Below, piece after piece: positions 1 to 7,074 of a DNA stretch of 20,462 bases. Position numbers and translations under genes: made by a program. Location of the stretch: positions 1 through 20,462 of the forward strand of contig CAKROK010000040.1 in assembly GCA_934373295.1 (NCBI GenBank). The letters run 5' to 3'. The notes beneath the pieces were generated by a model. It was given only the letters and a program-made list of their open reading frames with translations. It did not search any database and was not told the DNA's origin. This stretch comes from an uncultured Christensenellaceae bacterium. GTDB taxonomy: Bacteria; Bacillota; Clostridia; Christensenellales; Christensenellaceae. Within the stretch, counting starts at the first letter, position 1, and each line of letters starts with the position of its first letter.

Positions 1-138
1 CTGAAAACCGTGGTTTTCTTAACTTTCCCATAAGGAGGTCTGCGACCTCCTCATCCTTCTCCGCTAATCTGTTCAAGCTGAAATACCCGCATAAATGCTT
101 AACATAGTTTTAGAATATACTTTTGTTCTCGACGGTGA

Positions 139-171
139 CGGTCTTAAAATCGCGAGCGATTTTACAGACCG
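139..171. repeat. CGGTCT...AGACCG hairpin A, copy 1
   Basis: Inverted repeat: CGGTCT then TAAAATCGC, a 2-nt loop, GCGATTTTA, one unpaired C, then AGACCG. It is one of four members of a hairpin family in the window, two per long element. The outer stem and the extra C are constant while the inner stem changes with its complement maintained. Confidence 0.8.
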
Positions 172-281
172 CATACATTACTTAGAGTAAATAGTCTTGT
201 TTGTGACTCCCGCTCGATTGCCGAATTGTTGGCATAACTTCAATAAGCTATTGTTTGGCTTTTCCTTTGTGCAGCTTGTGA

Positions 282-320
282 CGGTCTTAAAACTGCTCTT
301 CGCGGCAGTTTTACAGACCG
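282..320. repeat. CGGTCT...AGACCG hairpin B, copy 1
   Basis: Same outer stem and same unpaired C as hairpin A, but the inner stem is TAAAACTGC paired with GCAGTTTTA around an 8-nt loop. The following bases (tatgcattag) are nearly identical to those after hairpin B of copy 2. Confidence 0.8.
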
Positions 321-407
321 TATGCATTAGTTTGTGGGAATAGTTTGAGTTTTGAGCTGTTGTGTTTGTGCGCTGAAGATAAAAATCTTCACCTCACACG
401 TACATCT

Positions 408-525
408 GCGGCGCAGGTTTTTGCGCGCCATCCTGCGGATGGCGCGCAAAAACTAAGCTCGCATCCGCGAGCTACTTTCAAGCGCAAAACGGCGGGAGCC
501 GTTTTGCGCTTGAAAGCTGCGCCGC
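408..525 (-). repeat. Four-way-junction palindrome module, copy 1 (inverted)
   Basis: An outer 9-bp inverted repeat (GCGGCGCAG at 408-416, CTGCGCCGC at 517-525) encloses three perfect hairpins. The first is a 17-bp stem starting GTTTTTGCG (417-433/437-453). The second is a short GCTCGC stem (457-462/467-472). The third is a 19-bp stem starting CTTTC with loop GGGA (475-493/498-516). Linkers are TAA and TA, and no base is unpaired between the outer stem and the first or third hairpin. Read on the minus strand, the order of arms and linkers matches the plus-strand copies at 8653-8797 and 20341-20455, hence the strand given. Confidence 0.9.
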
Positions 526-579
526 ACGTCACCTAAAAGCTCGCTTTTTAATCGAAGAACAAGTGGAATGACTTGCGTA

Positions 580-620
580 TAAAAAAATCACGTTCGGCGA
601 ATAGCCGCGCCGAACGTGAT
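580..620 (-). terminator. Intrinsic terminator of the methyltransferase operon
   Basis: A 13-bp stem (ATCACGTTCGGCG at 587-599 with its complement at 608-620) is followed in the leftward direction by six to seven U residues. It lies about 184 nt beyond the stop at 804 and is the right-end hairpin of the long element. A nearly identical hairpin sits at 8858-8891 after the ECF operon. In the rightward direction it is followed by a looser T-rich run, so it may work both ways. Confidence 0.75.
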
Positions 621-628
621 ACCTTATT

Positions 629-803
629 TTTTATTCATTTGTACAGTTCCGCGATAATCGCATTTTTGCAGCGAAATCAGGCGTTCAAAATTTGCCGATT
701 TGTCGTCACTTTTCGAGTGAAGCGAATGAGGCGTACTCATAGTACGTTGATTGAGCTGAAATAATGAAAAGAGACGGCAAGGTGGTGCATTTTGGAAGTC
801 TAA
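629..803. other. Gene-free spacer right of the long element
   Basis: No gene is visible. It holds two small hairpins: CACT-ttttcg-AGTG near 710 and CGTACT-cat-AGTACG at 732-746. The leftward operon would transcribe through it before reaching the terminator at 580-620. A 63-residue rightward ORF crossing it has no ribosome binding site and no recognisable features. Confidence 0.5.
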
Positions 804-1781
804 TTATCTCTTTCCCGCGTATTTCTCAAACGCCGCCTCCACCGCGCGCGCGTTTTCCTCCGGCGCACCCAGCGAGTATATGCCGTTAAAGGATGCGACA
901 AAGCCCAAAAAGCCGCCGTCGTGTCCCGCGTAGAAGTTGTCGATGTACGACTTCACCTCGGCATATATGTCCTCGACCGTGCCATGGATGGCCGTTGTCT
1001 GATAGCCTATCGGCGGTGCGAAGCATATCCTTCCGCCAAAGCGCCTGCCCAGCTCCTCGATGCCGTTTAATATGGGCTGACCGGGGTTTATCACGTCAAG
1101 ACCGATTTCTATAAAGTCCTCGATTATGTCTATTATTCTTCCGCAGGAGTGCATTATCACGTCCATTCCCAGAGAATGTGCGAGCTCTATCTGGCTTTTA
1201 TATCTGGGCATGAATATGTCCTTTATCATTTCGCGGGATATGAGCAGAGAGGTCTGCGTACCCCAATCGTCCGCGAGGCATATCGCGTCAAAGCCCTGCG
1301 CCGCGCACTCCCTTATGAGGTCCTCCTCCGCCTTAAAGACGATGTCCGCCAGCCTTTCGACGTTCTCCCTTTCGACTATCATGTCCGCCATGAAGTCCTC
1401 AAAGCCGCGCATAAAGCTCATTATGGTAAAACCGCTCAGCACGAAATCGGCTATCCAGTATTTGTCAGGATATTTTGCCATGAGCTCCTTGCAGTGGTCG
1501 AATCTGTCCGCCCTCTTTGCGTCGAGCGGCTTATAGTCGTCGAGATCCTCCCAATCGTATATGATAGGCTCCTGGACGATGCCCAGCTTAAAGTCACCGT
1601 CGCCCTCTTTCCATTTAAAGCCCCATTCCGTCGTACGTCCGTCCTCACCGCCGTACATGTTTTCAACGGCCATGCACACCGCGTCCGACTTCTCTATCCT
1701 GTCCGTTCCGTAATACATGAGCGGGGGATATTCCGGATTTTCAAAGTGAATCGACCTTTTAACGACCTCTTTTCTAAGCAT
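804..1781 (-). CDS. URO-D-fold corrinoid-pathway protein (325 aa)
   Basis: Uroporphyrinogen-decarboxylase superfamily protein of the branch found with corrinoid proteins rather than heme synthesis. Family members include the methylcobamide:thiol methyltransferases MtaA and MtbA and the methyltransferase half of CmuA. Visible features are an acidic DDWGTQ motif (171-176) in the TIM barrel and the zinc-type H-S-C-G motif (H211, C213). The C-terminal Cys that completes the MtaA-type zinc site is absent: the equivalent stretch reads GFVASFNGIYSLG near 293-305. It is the last gene of the leftward operon, 11 nt after the preceding URO-D gene, with GAGGTGA just before the ATG. It may transfer methyl from an unknown substrate to the corrinoid protein or act with the other URO-D protein. 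The substrate cannot be read from the sequence. Confidence 0.85.
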   Translation of the reverse strand: MLRKEVVKRSIHFENPEYPPLMYYGTDRIEKSDAVCMAVENMYGGEDGRTTEWGFKWKEGDGDFKLGIVQEPIIYDWEDLDDYKPLDAKRADRFDHCKELMAKYPDKYWIADFVLSGFTIMSFMRGFEDFMADMIVERENVERLADIVFKAEEDLIRECAAQGFDAICLADDWGTQTSLLISREMIKDIFMPRYKSQIELAHSLGMDVIMHSCGRIIDIIEDFIEIGLDVINPGQPILNGIEELGRRFGGRICFAPPIGYQTTAIHGTVEDIYAEVKSYIDNFYAGHDGGFLGFVASFNGIYSLGAPEENARAVEAAFEKYAGKR

Positions 1782-1792
1782 ATCTCACCTCA

Positions 1793-2860
1793 TCAATACC
1801 TTCCGATGTCCTTTACGAGCGCGATAACCGCCTTTATCGTGTCAAAATCGACGTAGTTGGGGATGGAGTGGTCCGCCGCGAAGATGTATCCGCCGCCCTC
1901 CATAAGTATGGGCAGAAGGCGCCTTATCTCCGCAAGTATCGTCTCCTTATCCTTCCAGAGCAGCGCATCAAAGCCGCCGTGCAGCACGAGCCTGTCGCCG
2001 TACTGTCTCTTGACGTCCTCCGGGACCATGCCCGCCTTGACCTCCATGGGATGGAGCGCGTCAAAGCCCACCGTCATTATCTCGGGAAGCAGCGTGTTTA
2101 TGTTTCCGCAGGAATGCAGGCGCACAACTATGCCCTTCTTTCTCGCCCAGTCGACCGCCTTCTGATGGAGCGGCTTTATGAGCTCCTTATACATGTCAAG
2201 GGAGAAGAACGCCGTTCCCTTATATCCCATATCGTCTCTGATATTCAACATATCGAACTCATATCCGGCATCCCACGCCATGTCTAAAAGCTGGAGGTTG
2301 ACGTCCAGGCAGTGTCCCATGAAATCCGTGACCAGCTCGGGGTCTGTTATCATGTTTACGAGGAACGTATCCGTGCCCATTACCTCGGAGGAGAGGTTGT
2401 TGAAGGTCCAGTACATGTCGCCTAACAGCCAGCGACCCTCTTTCACCCAGTTCTTGTAGTTCTTTTCGAGGTGCGCCCACGGTACTCTGTCCCTATCGGG
2501 CGTTATGCGCTCTTTAGCCTCCAGCCACGTATCCCAATCGACTATCGTATAATCGAGGAAATCCGGTGTGGAGTCGGGTACTCTGAAGTTTCTCACGGTC
2601 GTTCCCCACTCATTTTTAACGGTGATGAACTTGTCGTCCTCCGCGACGACGCTGAAGGGATATCTGGGCGAGTTGTCGACTATAACTCTGCCTACGGTAT
2701 CCACATCGAAGTATTCCTCATAGCTCACGCCCTCGGGCATACCCTCTTGGTGCCATCTGTTGAGCGCGCCCGGCCAGGGGAAATCCCACATTACAACTCT
2801 GTCAGAGGGCTGATGCTTAAAAGCCCTCGCAAAGCGTTCCTTTGAAGTCATCTTGTACAT
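1793..2860 (-). CDS. URO-D-fold corrinoid-pathway protein (355 aa)
   Basis: Second uroporphyrinogen-decarboxylase-family protein in the operon, of usual length for the family. It has the H-S-C-G motif (H249, C251). At the position where MtaA-like proteins have SGCD it reads FAADHSIP (327-334), so D330-H331 replaces the third zinc ligand, as in one common subclass of these proteins. The start is supported by AGGAGG nine nt upstream of the ATG. It lies 36 nt downstream of the RACE gene and 11 nt upstream of the other URO-D gene. The two are clearly diverged, for example in the N-terminal third, so they are not a recent duplication. A role in substrate demethylation or methyl relay is inferred from context, not shown. 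Confidence 0.85.
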   Translation of the reverse strand: MYKMTSKERFARAFKHQPSDRVVMWDFPWPGALNRWHQEGMPEGVSYEEYFDVDTVGRVIVDNSPRYPFSVVAEDDKFITVKNEWGTTVRNFRVPDSTPDFLDYTIVDWDTWLEAKERITPDRDRVPWAHLEKNYKNWVKEGRWLLGDMYWTFNNLSSEVMGTDTFLVNMITDPELVTDFMGHCLDVNLQLLDMAWDAGYEFDMLNIRDDMGYKGTAFFSLDMYKELIKPLHQKAVDWARKKGIVVRLHSCGNINTLLPEIMTVGFDALHPMEVKAGMVPEDVKRQYGDRLVLHGGFDALLWKDKETILAEIRRLLPILMEGGGYIFAADHSIPNYVDFDTIKAVIALVKDIGRY

Positions 2861-2896
2861 TATCCTAATCCTCCTGAGATCATCAACAATTATTTT

Positions 2897-4384
2897 TTAA
2901 AGCTCCTCATCCATAAAGAGCATGTTTTCTACGTAAAGTTCATTAAAAAGGGCATCTCCGCCCAGGTTCACGTGAACGGTTTTCTCCGCGATAGCCCTCG
3001 CCTCGTCTATGCTCGCCGTGTTTAACAGCAGGCTCGCCGCTCCCGCGAGCGCTGCGTTCCCCATGACCTTTATCCTGTCCGCAAGCTCGGGCGGTATCAT
3101 GCCTATATCCGCCGCGCTTTTCGCGTCAAGATGACTGCCGAAGCCCCCCGCGATATACAGCACATCCACGTCCGATACGTCTGCCTCCGCGCGCTTTAAC
3201 AGCGTCTTTATGCCCGCCGCTATAGCCGCCTTTGCGAGCTGTACCGCGCGTATGTCCTTATCCGAAACGTATACGCCGTTTGAAAGCTCTATTTTATCGT
3301 CGTCCATCGCGCCAGTCTCGTCTATCAGCTCGAGCTGCCTCATCGCGCTCACCGCATCTATTATCCCCGAGCCGCATATTCCCGTGGCCGGCATATCGCC
3401 TATCGTGTGTACGTTCAGCTTTCCGTCCTCTGCGAAAACTCGGTCTACCGCGCCCAAAATACTGCCCGTGCCGCACTCTATCCCCGCTCCCTCAAAGGCG
3501 GGGCCGGCCGCCGTGGACGTTACATACAGCGTCCCGTCCTTATACAGCGCTATCTCGCCGTTCGTGCCTATGTCGCAAAGCAGCGAGGTCTTGTTTTTGT
3601 CTTGCGTCATGCCGCTTAACAGCACTGCACAGGTAATATCCGCGCCCACAAAAGCGTTCATGCAGGGCGGGAGGAATGTCCTTATCCCCAGCACCTTAAC
3701 GTATACGTCAAACAGCGTTTCCGATATGAACGGATAGCGCGCAAGACTCTTTGGGTCGATGCCGCAAAGAAGGTAGAGCATGGTGGTGTTTCCCGCGGCG
3801 ACCATCGCGCCAACGTCCTTTTTCCGTATGCCCCCCGCCTTGCAGGCATCGTTTAACAAACCGTCTATCGCCCCGAGTATCAGCTCGCGCTGTTCAGCCA
3901 GCCGTCCGCTCATCGCCGCGTTTATTCTTCCCATGACGTCCGCCGCGACGGCGTTTTGCGGATTGACGCACGCACTTTCTCCAATGATGCGCCCCGTCTC
4001 CAGCTCAAACAGCTTGAGCGCGACGGTCGTAGTTCCTATGTCTACCGCTCCGCCGTATTTTCCCTCCATGGGCTTTAACGGCTTTTTAAGAAACTGCGCG
4101 TCCGTCTCTATCACGTGCATTTCCTCTTTTTTAGGGAGGATGGCGCAAGCGTCTCCCAGCAGCACCGCCTGACAGATGAGCCGCGTATTTGCGCTTTTTT
4201 CACATTCGTTAGGCTCGCTCACCTCGCCCGAAAGCTGCACGGAGCATTTTTTACACATTCCGCGTCCGCCGCACGGGCTTTCATATAAAAAGCCGCATTC
4301 AATCAGCACCTCTCCCAGCGGGCGGGGCGCGATGAATTCGACTTCCCTTTTAACTTCGTTTTGTATAACGGTCAGCTTTGACAT
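2897..4384 (-). CDS. RACE/RamA-like corrinoid reactivation protein
   Basis: Reductive activator of corrinoid enzymes. It is predicted to return accidentally oxidised Co(II) corrinoid protein to Co(I), using ATP and a low-potential electron. Residues below are numbered from the ATG at 4384. An N-terminal plant-type 2Fe-2S ferredoxin has C38, C44, C47 and C71 in the usual CX5CX2C...C spacing. The ASKHA ATPase domain (DUF4445 region) follows, with phosphate loops DIGTTT (115-120) and DIGTNG (271-276) and an adenosine-side GGFGSH (413-418). At 495 residues it lacks the C-terminal 4Fe-4S ferredoxin extension of methanogen RamA. A GTG at 4393, three nt after the upstream stop, is an alternative start. 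Neither start has a strong ribosome binding site, suggesting translation coupled to the DUF2284 gene. Activator role is confident; its partner is presumably the corrinoid protein in the same operon. Confidence 0.9.
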   Translation of the reverse strand: MSKLTVIQNEVKREVEFIAPRPLGEVLIECGFLYESPCGGRGMCKKCSVQLSGEVSEPNECEKSANTRLICQAVLLGDACAILPKKEEMHVIETDAQFLKKPLKPMEGKYGGAVDIGTTTVALKLFELETGRIIGESACVNPQNAVAADVMGRINAAMSGRLAEQRELILGAIDGLLNDACKAGGIRKKDVGAMVAAGNTTMLYLLCGIDPKSLARYPFISETLFDVYVKVLGIRTFLPPCMNAFVGADITCAVLLSGMTQDKNKTSLLCDIGTNGEIALYKDGTLYVTSTAAGPAFEGAGIECGTGSILGAVDRVFAEDGKLNVHTIGDMPATGICGSGIIDAVSAMRQLELIDETGAMDDDKIELSNGVYVSDKDIRAVQLAKAAIAAGIKTLLKRAEADVSDVDVLYIAGGFGSHLDAKSAADIGMIPPELADRIKVMGNAALAGAASLLLNTASIDEARAIAEKTVHVNLGGDALFNELYVENMLFMDEEL

Positions 4385-4396
4385 TTTGGCCACTTT

Positions 4397-4942
4397 CTAA
4401 AACAGTATCAAGCTAAATGATGTTACCGTGTTTTGTCCGTTAATGTATTTTAATCCCGCGTTTTTCGCGGTGTTATATACGTCTATGCCGTATCCCTCCA
4501 TGGGCGAAAGCGCCTCCTTGGGATATCTGCAAGGCTCATTTGTTATTATCGCACACACCGGGCATATCTTACAGCCGCCGTTCGCGAGGTGAAGAAAGCT
4601 CTCCCCCGCCGCGCCCTCTAAGAGCTGCCTGTGTACCCTCCTGCTAAGCTCGCCATGCAGCTTGCCCGCGCGGCGCATCCCCTCGATATCAAAGCTGTCC
4701 TCTATCTCGAAAACCGTCTGATAGAGCACGCCCCTTTGATATTTTTTTACCCGCTCCATCAGCTCGTCTATCGGTCCGATAGCGGGCGGGCAGTGCCAGT
4801 TTCTTTTAAAGGCGCCGCAGGTGTTCATCTCGCAGCTTTTGCGAAAACCGGCGTCCGTTATGATGCCGCTTTGCTCCAGGGCAGCGGCTTTGTGCGCGCC
4901 GCTGTCCATTACGAGCGTAAGCAGTTTTTGAGTTGTGTCCAT
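4397..4942 (-). CDS. DUF2284 Cys-rich metal-binding protein
   Basis: A 181-residue protein with the DUF2284 pattern. C37, C42 and C51 (the last in CPP) come first, then a C-terminal cluster C124-X2-C127-X2-C130 with C138 in EPCRYP and the family motif MEGYGIDV (148-155). The Cys arrangement suggests an Fe-S cluster or another bound metal. Proteins of this family recur beside corrinoid methyltransferases and RACE proteins, so an electron-transfer or activation role is plausible, though the biochemical function is not established. It lies 16 nt after the corrinoid protein stop. The sequence before the ATG is only A/T (TAAATATACATAAATATAA) with no Shine-Dalgarno, so translation may depend on coupling or an unstructured leader. 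Confidence 0.8.
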   Translation of the reverse strand: MDTTQKLLTLVMDSGAHKAAALEQSGIITDAGFRKSCEMNTCGAFKRNWHCPPAIGPIDELMERVKKYQRGVLYQTVFEIEDSFDIEGMRRAGKLHGELSRRVHRQLLEGAAGESFLHLANGGCKICPVCAIITNEPCRYPKEALSPMEGYGIDVYNTAKNAGLKYINGQNTVTSFSLILF

Positions 4943-4958
4943 TTATATTTATGTATAT

Positions 4959-5588
4959 TTATGCTACAAACGTAACCGCCACATCCGCGCAGCTCGCCGC
5001 ATCGCAGGTGTATGCGTCCGCGCCGATCTGGTCACAGAACGCCTGAGTTATGGGCGCGCCGCCGACCATTATCTTCACGTTATCGCGTATGCCCGCATCC
5101 TCACAGGCCTTTACGACATCCGCCATGACGCCCATGGTCGTCGTAAGCAGCGCAGAGCAGCAGATGATCTTGCTGTCGTTGTCGATAGCCGCCTGAACAA
5201 ACGTCTCGGGCGCTACGTCCGTGCCTAAATCGATGACCTCAAAGCCCTTGCCCTCGAGCATCATCTTAACGAGGTTTTTGACGATATCGTGGAGGTCGCC
5301 CGCGACTGTGCCGATGATGACCCTGCCTAAGGATACGGAGCCTTCCGCCGCAAGCAGGGGCTTTAATAATGAAGTACCCTGATTCATCGCGCGCGCCGCT
5401 ACAAGTACCTCGGGGACGAATATCTCATTCTTCTTGAACTTCTCTCCTATAATATTCATGCCGGAGAGCAGTCCCTCGGTGAGTATCTTCTGAGCGGGGA
5501 TACCATCGTCGATAGCCTGCTGAACGAGCTCTTTGACTGCCTTTGCCTTGCCCTTTTGAAGCTGTGCGGAAATGTCTTCTAATAACAT
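4959..5588 (-). CDS. Corrinoid (B12-binding) methyltransferase subunit
   Basis: A MtaC/MtbC-type corrinoid carrier protein of 209 residues that should shuttle a methyl group between methyltransferases on its cobalt. An N-terminal helical cap domain occupies about 1-85. The Rossmann-like B12 domain follows, with the cobalt-ligating motif D98-L-H100-D-I-V103, a SALL segment at 145-148 and a GG pair at 176-177. Position 103 is Val (codon GTC), where the canonical DXHXXG motif has Gly. The start is chosen at 5588 because AGGAGG lies ten nt upstream; an in-frame ATG at 5627 would precede that site. It is the first gene of the leftward operon, divergent from the PocR-AraC regulator. Confidence 0.92.
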   Translation of the reverse strand: MLLEDISAQLQKGKAKAVKELVQQAIDDGIPAQKILTEGLLSGMNIIGEKFKKNEIFVPEVLVAARAMNQGTSLLKPLLAAEGSVSLGRVIIGTVAGDLHDIVKNLVKMMLEGKGFEVIDLGTDVAPETFVQAAIDNDSKIICCSALLTTTMGVMADVVKACEDAGIRDNVKIMVGGAPITQAFCDQIGADAYTCDAASCADVAVTFVA

Positions 5589-5625
5589 GATTTTATATGC
5601 CTCCTGTTGAAATTGACTGTTTTGC

Positions 5626-5656
5626 ATTATATAATCATAATAAGGTTGGGCGACAA
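5626..5656 (-). promoter_or_regulatory. Candidate promoter of the methyltransferase operon
   Basis: Read leftward, a -35-like TTGTCG (5656-5651) is followed after 17-19 nt by overlapping -10 candidates TATATA and TATAAT (5633-5626). This leaves a leader of roughly 30 nt before the AGGAGG and ATG at 5588. The -35 overlaps the 17-nt palindrome at 5652-5668. Confidence 0.5.
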
Positions 5657-5668
5657 TATTATATTGTC
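5652..5668. promoter_or_regulatory. Perfect 17-nt palindrome, candidate operator
   Basis: GACAATAT-T-ATATTGTC is a perfect inverted repeat with a single central base in the 120-nt gap between divergent genes. It supplies a TTGTCG -35-like hexamer on the minus strand and TTGTCA on the plus strand, so a bound protein could affect both transcripts. Dimer-type symmetry fits many repressors. AraC-type proteins usually prefer direct repeats, so assignment to the adjacent PocR-AraC protein is uncertain. Confidence 0.5.
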
Positions 5669-5708
5669 ATTTCATACGAAAATTTGTTTTTACTTAGGAT
5701 GGCTCATA

Positions 5709-6959
5709 ATGGAAAGCAAGATATACTCACTCATACCCAAGAGGAAGATCTCCGGAATACTGCAAACGCTGCACTCCTTCACCGGGCTTTCTATAGACCT
5801 CATAGACAGCAGCGGCTCGCTCCTTTTAAGATACGGCGATTCCACAAAATACTGCTTCATATTAAAAAACAGCATATTCACAAATGAAGAGTGCTTCAAC
5901 TTGCATACAAAGGCGGGGATACATGCCCAAAAGATAGGCGAGGCATACATATTCTCCTGCCACGCGAACTTAAATCACATCGCTTTTCCACTCATAAACC
6001 ACGATGAGCTTTTAGGCAGTATAATAATCGGGCCGTTTTTGATGGATAAGCCGGACAGCACATTGGTCAGCGACCTTGCGGAAAACTATACCTTTTCGCC
6101 CATGCGCCTGCTCGAGCTTTACGACGAGCTGGACGGCATACAGGTAATCGAGCCCTCCCGCGTGAACGACCTAAAGCGGCTCGTCGATTACCTCTTAACT
6201 CCGCTCATGCCGGATGGGCATACCCTGCTCATGGAAACGCAGAAAAAGATGTATCAGCAGGCGAAGATAAACGAGACGATTCAGGTATATAAGGAACAGC
6301 GCATACCTCACTCGCTAAAATACTTCTATGAGATGGAGACCGCGCTTTTAACAAAGGTCAAGACGGGCAATGTCGAGGAAGTCAAGGCGCTTTTAAACGA
6401 GATGATGGGCTATATCCTCTTTGACCAGGGCGGGAGCATCGATGCTGTCAGGATACATATAATAGAGCTGACTACGCTGCTTTCAAGAGTCGCGATGAAC
6501 GGCGGCGCAAATACGGACATAATATATAAGCTCAACAGCAACTTCCTCATGCTCATAAACTGTGAGCAGAGCCTGGATGAGCTTTGCAACCTCCTTCAGG
6601 ACGCTGCCGAGAGCTTCATGAACGCCATGTTCTCGGATAAGGACAAGGGCAACCTATATATAAGAAAGGCGCTCAAATTCATTGCGGATAACTACAGCGA
6701 ACAGATAACGCTCAACACCGTCGCAGAGCACGTCAATTTAAGCCCCAACTATTTCTCCTCCCTCTTTCATAAGATAGTCGGGATGAGCTTTAGAGAGCAT
6801 CTTTGCAACGTGCGCGTGGAGGAATCAAAGCATCTTCTCTTATCGACGGACTATTCAATAACGGATATCGCCGTCGCGATGGGCTTTCCCGACCAGAGCT
6901 ACTACTGCAAGGTGTTTAAAAACATTGTAGGCGTGACCCCCGGAAAATACAGATCATAG
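5709..6959 (+). CDS. PocR-domain AraC-family transcriptional regulator
   Basis: A 416-residue regulator. Residues about 10-165 match the PocR sensory domain, with its Cys-rich core (C49, C62 and C84 in FSCH) and the IAFPL strand that follows. A helical linker with a predicted coiled region runs to about 305. The C-terminal AraC double helix-turn-helix spans about 310-416, with LNTVAEHVNLSPNYFSSLF and the closing motif VGVTPGKYR. The start at 5709 has an AGGAT-type site eight nt upstream; ATG at 5607 lies upstream of the palindrome and is unlikely. PocR domains are thought to bind small organic ligands, so it likely senses the methylated substrate or a product and activates the divergent operon and possibly the downstream MtaA-like gene. 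The ligand is unknown. Confidence 0.88.
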   Translation: MESKIYSLIPKRKISGILQTLHSFTGLSIDLIDSSGSLLLRYGDSTKYCFILKNSIFTNEECFNLHTKAGIHAQKIGEAYIFSCHANLNHIAFPLINHDELLGSIIIGPFLMDKPDSTLVSDLAENYTFSPMRLLELYDELDGIQVIEPSRVNDLKRLVDYLLTPLMPDGHTLLMETQKKMYQQAKINETIQVYKEQRIPHSLKYFYEMETALLTKVKTGNVEEVKALLNEMMGYILFDQGGSIDAVRIHIIELTTLLSRVAMNGGANTDIIYKLNSNFLMLINCEQSLDELCNLLQDAAESFMNAMFSDKDKGNLYIRKALKFIADNYSEQITLNTVAEHVNLSPNYFSSLFHKIVGMSFREHLCNVRVEESKHLLLSTDYSITDIAVAMGFPDQSYYCKVFKNIVGVTPGKYRS

Positions 6960-7009
6960 CCCCTTTGCGTTATTATAAAACAAAATTCGTTTATTTTTTA
7001 TAAACCATC

Positions 7010-7064
7010 CCTCCGTTAAAATGGTATCTTATTATTATGCTAATATGAAATCACAAAACGGAGG
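7010..7064 (+). promoter_or_regulatory. Inverted repeat that could mask a ribosome binding site
   Basis: CCTCCGTT (7010-7017) is a perfect complement of AACGGAGG (7057-7064), and the right arm contains the Shine-Dalgarno for the ATG at 7075. One bulged C extends the pairing by two more pairs. The loop is 39 nt. If both arms are in the transcript the initiation region could be sequestered. A TATAAA at 6999-7004 might be a -10 that starts transcription right at the left arm, but no good -35 is seen. Confidence 0.35.
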
Positions 7065-7074
7065 ATTTATTATA

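Larger units (their letters stand above)
1..628 (+). repeat. Long intergenic hairpin-rich element, copy 1
   Basis: No credible gene lies here. The stretch aligns collinearly with 8245-8899, at roughly 85% identity by eye over the first 370 nt. Shared landmarks, in order, are a GAAAACC-gt-GGTTTTC hairpin (3-18), a GGAGGTC-tgc-GACCTCC hairpin (34-50), two hairpins starting CGGTCTTAAAA (139-171 and 282-320), a four-way-junction module (408-525), and the terminator-like hairpin (587-620). Between hairpins some single-stranded blocks are strongly conserved, for example around 50-75 and 176-200. The left boundary is unknown because the window begins inside or at the element. The family is not one I recognise. 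It could be a non-autonomous mobile element, a structured RNA, or a decaying repeat. Short ORFs here run through palindromes and are not supported. Confidence 0.85.

Noticed and set aside
408..525. Four-way-junction module as an integron attC site.
   Set aside because: attC sites are single imperfect hairpins with RYYYAAC/GTTRRRY core sites. These modules have three near-perfect inner hairpins and no such core, and no integrase is present.
408..525. Module as a tRNA-like cloverleaf.
   Set aside because: It has three arms on an outer stem, but the arm lengths (6-20 bp) are wrong and there is no T-loop, anticodon loop or CCA end.
345..536. Short rightward ORFs in long element copy 1 (also 573-764).
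   Set aside because: They run through perfect hairpins, have no ribosome binding site, and do not keep their frame in the homologous copy at 8245-8899.
1149..1856. A 235-residue rightward ORF opposite the URO-D genes.
   Set aside because: It is antisense to two well-supported genes, with no motif and no ribosome binding site. It is explained by codon bias on the opposite strand.
804..2860. URO-D genes as heme-pathway HemE.
   Set aside because: There are no other heme genes, motifs are of the methyltransferase-associated H-X-C type, and the operon partners are a corrinoid protein and a RACE activator.
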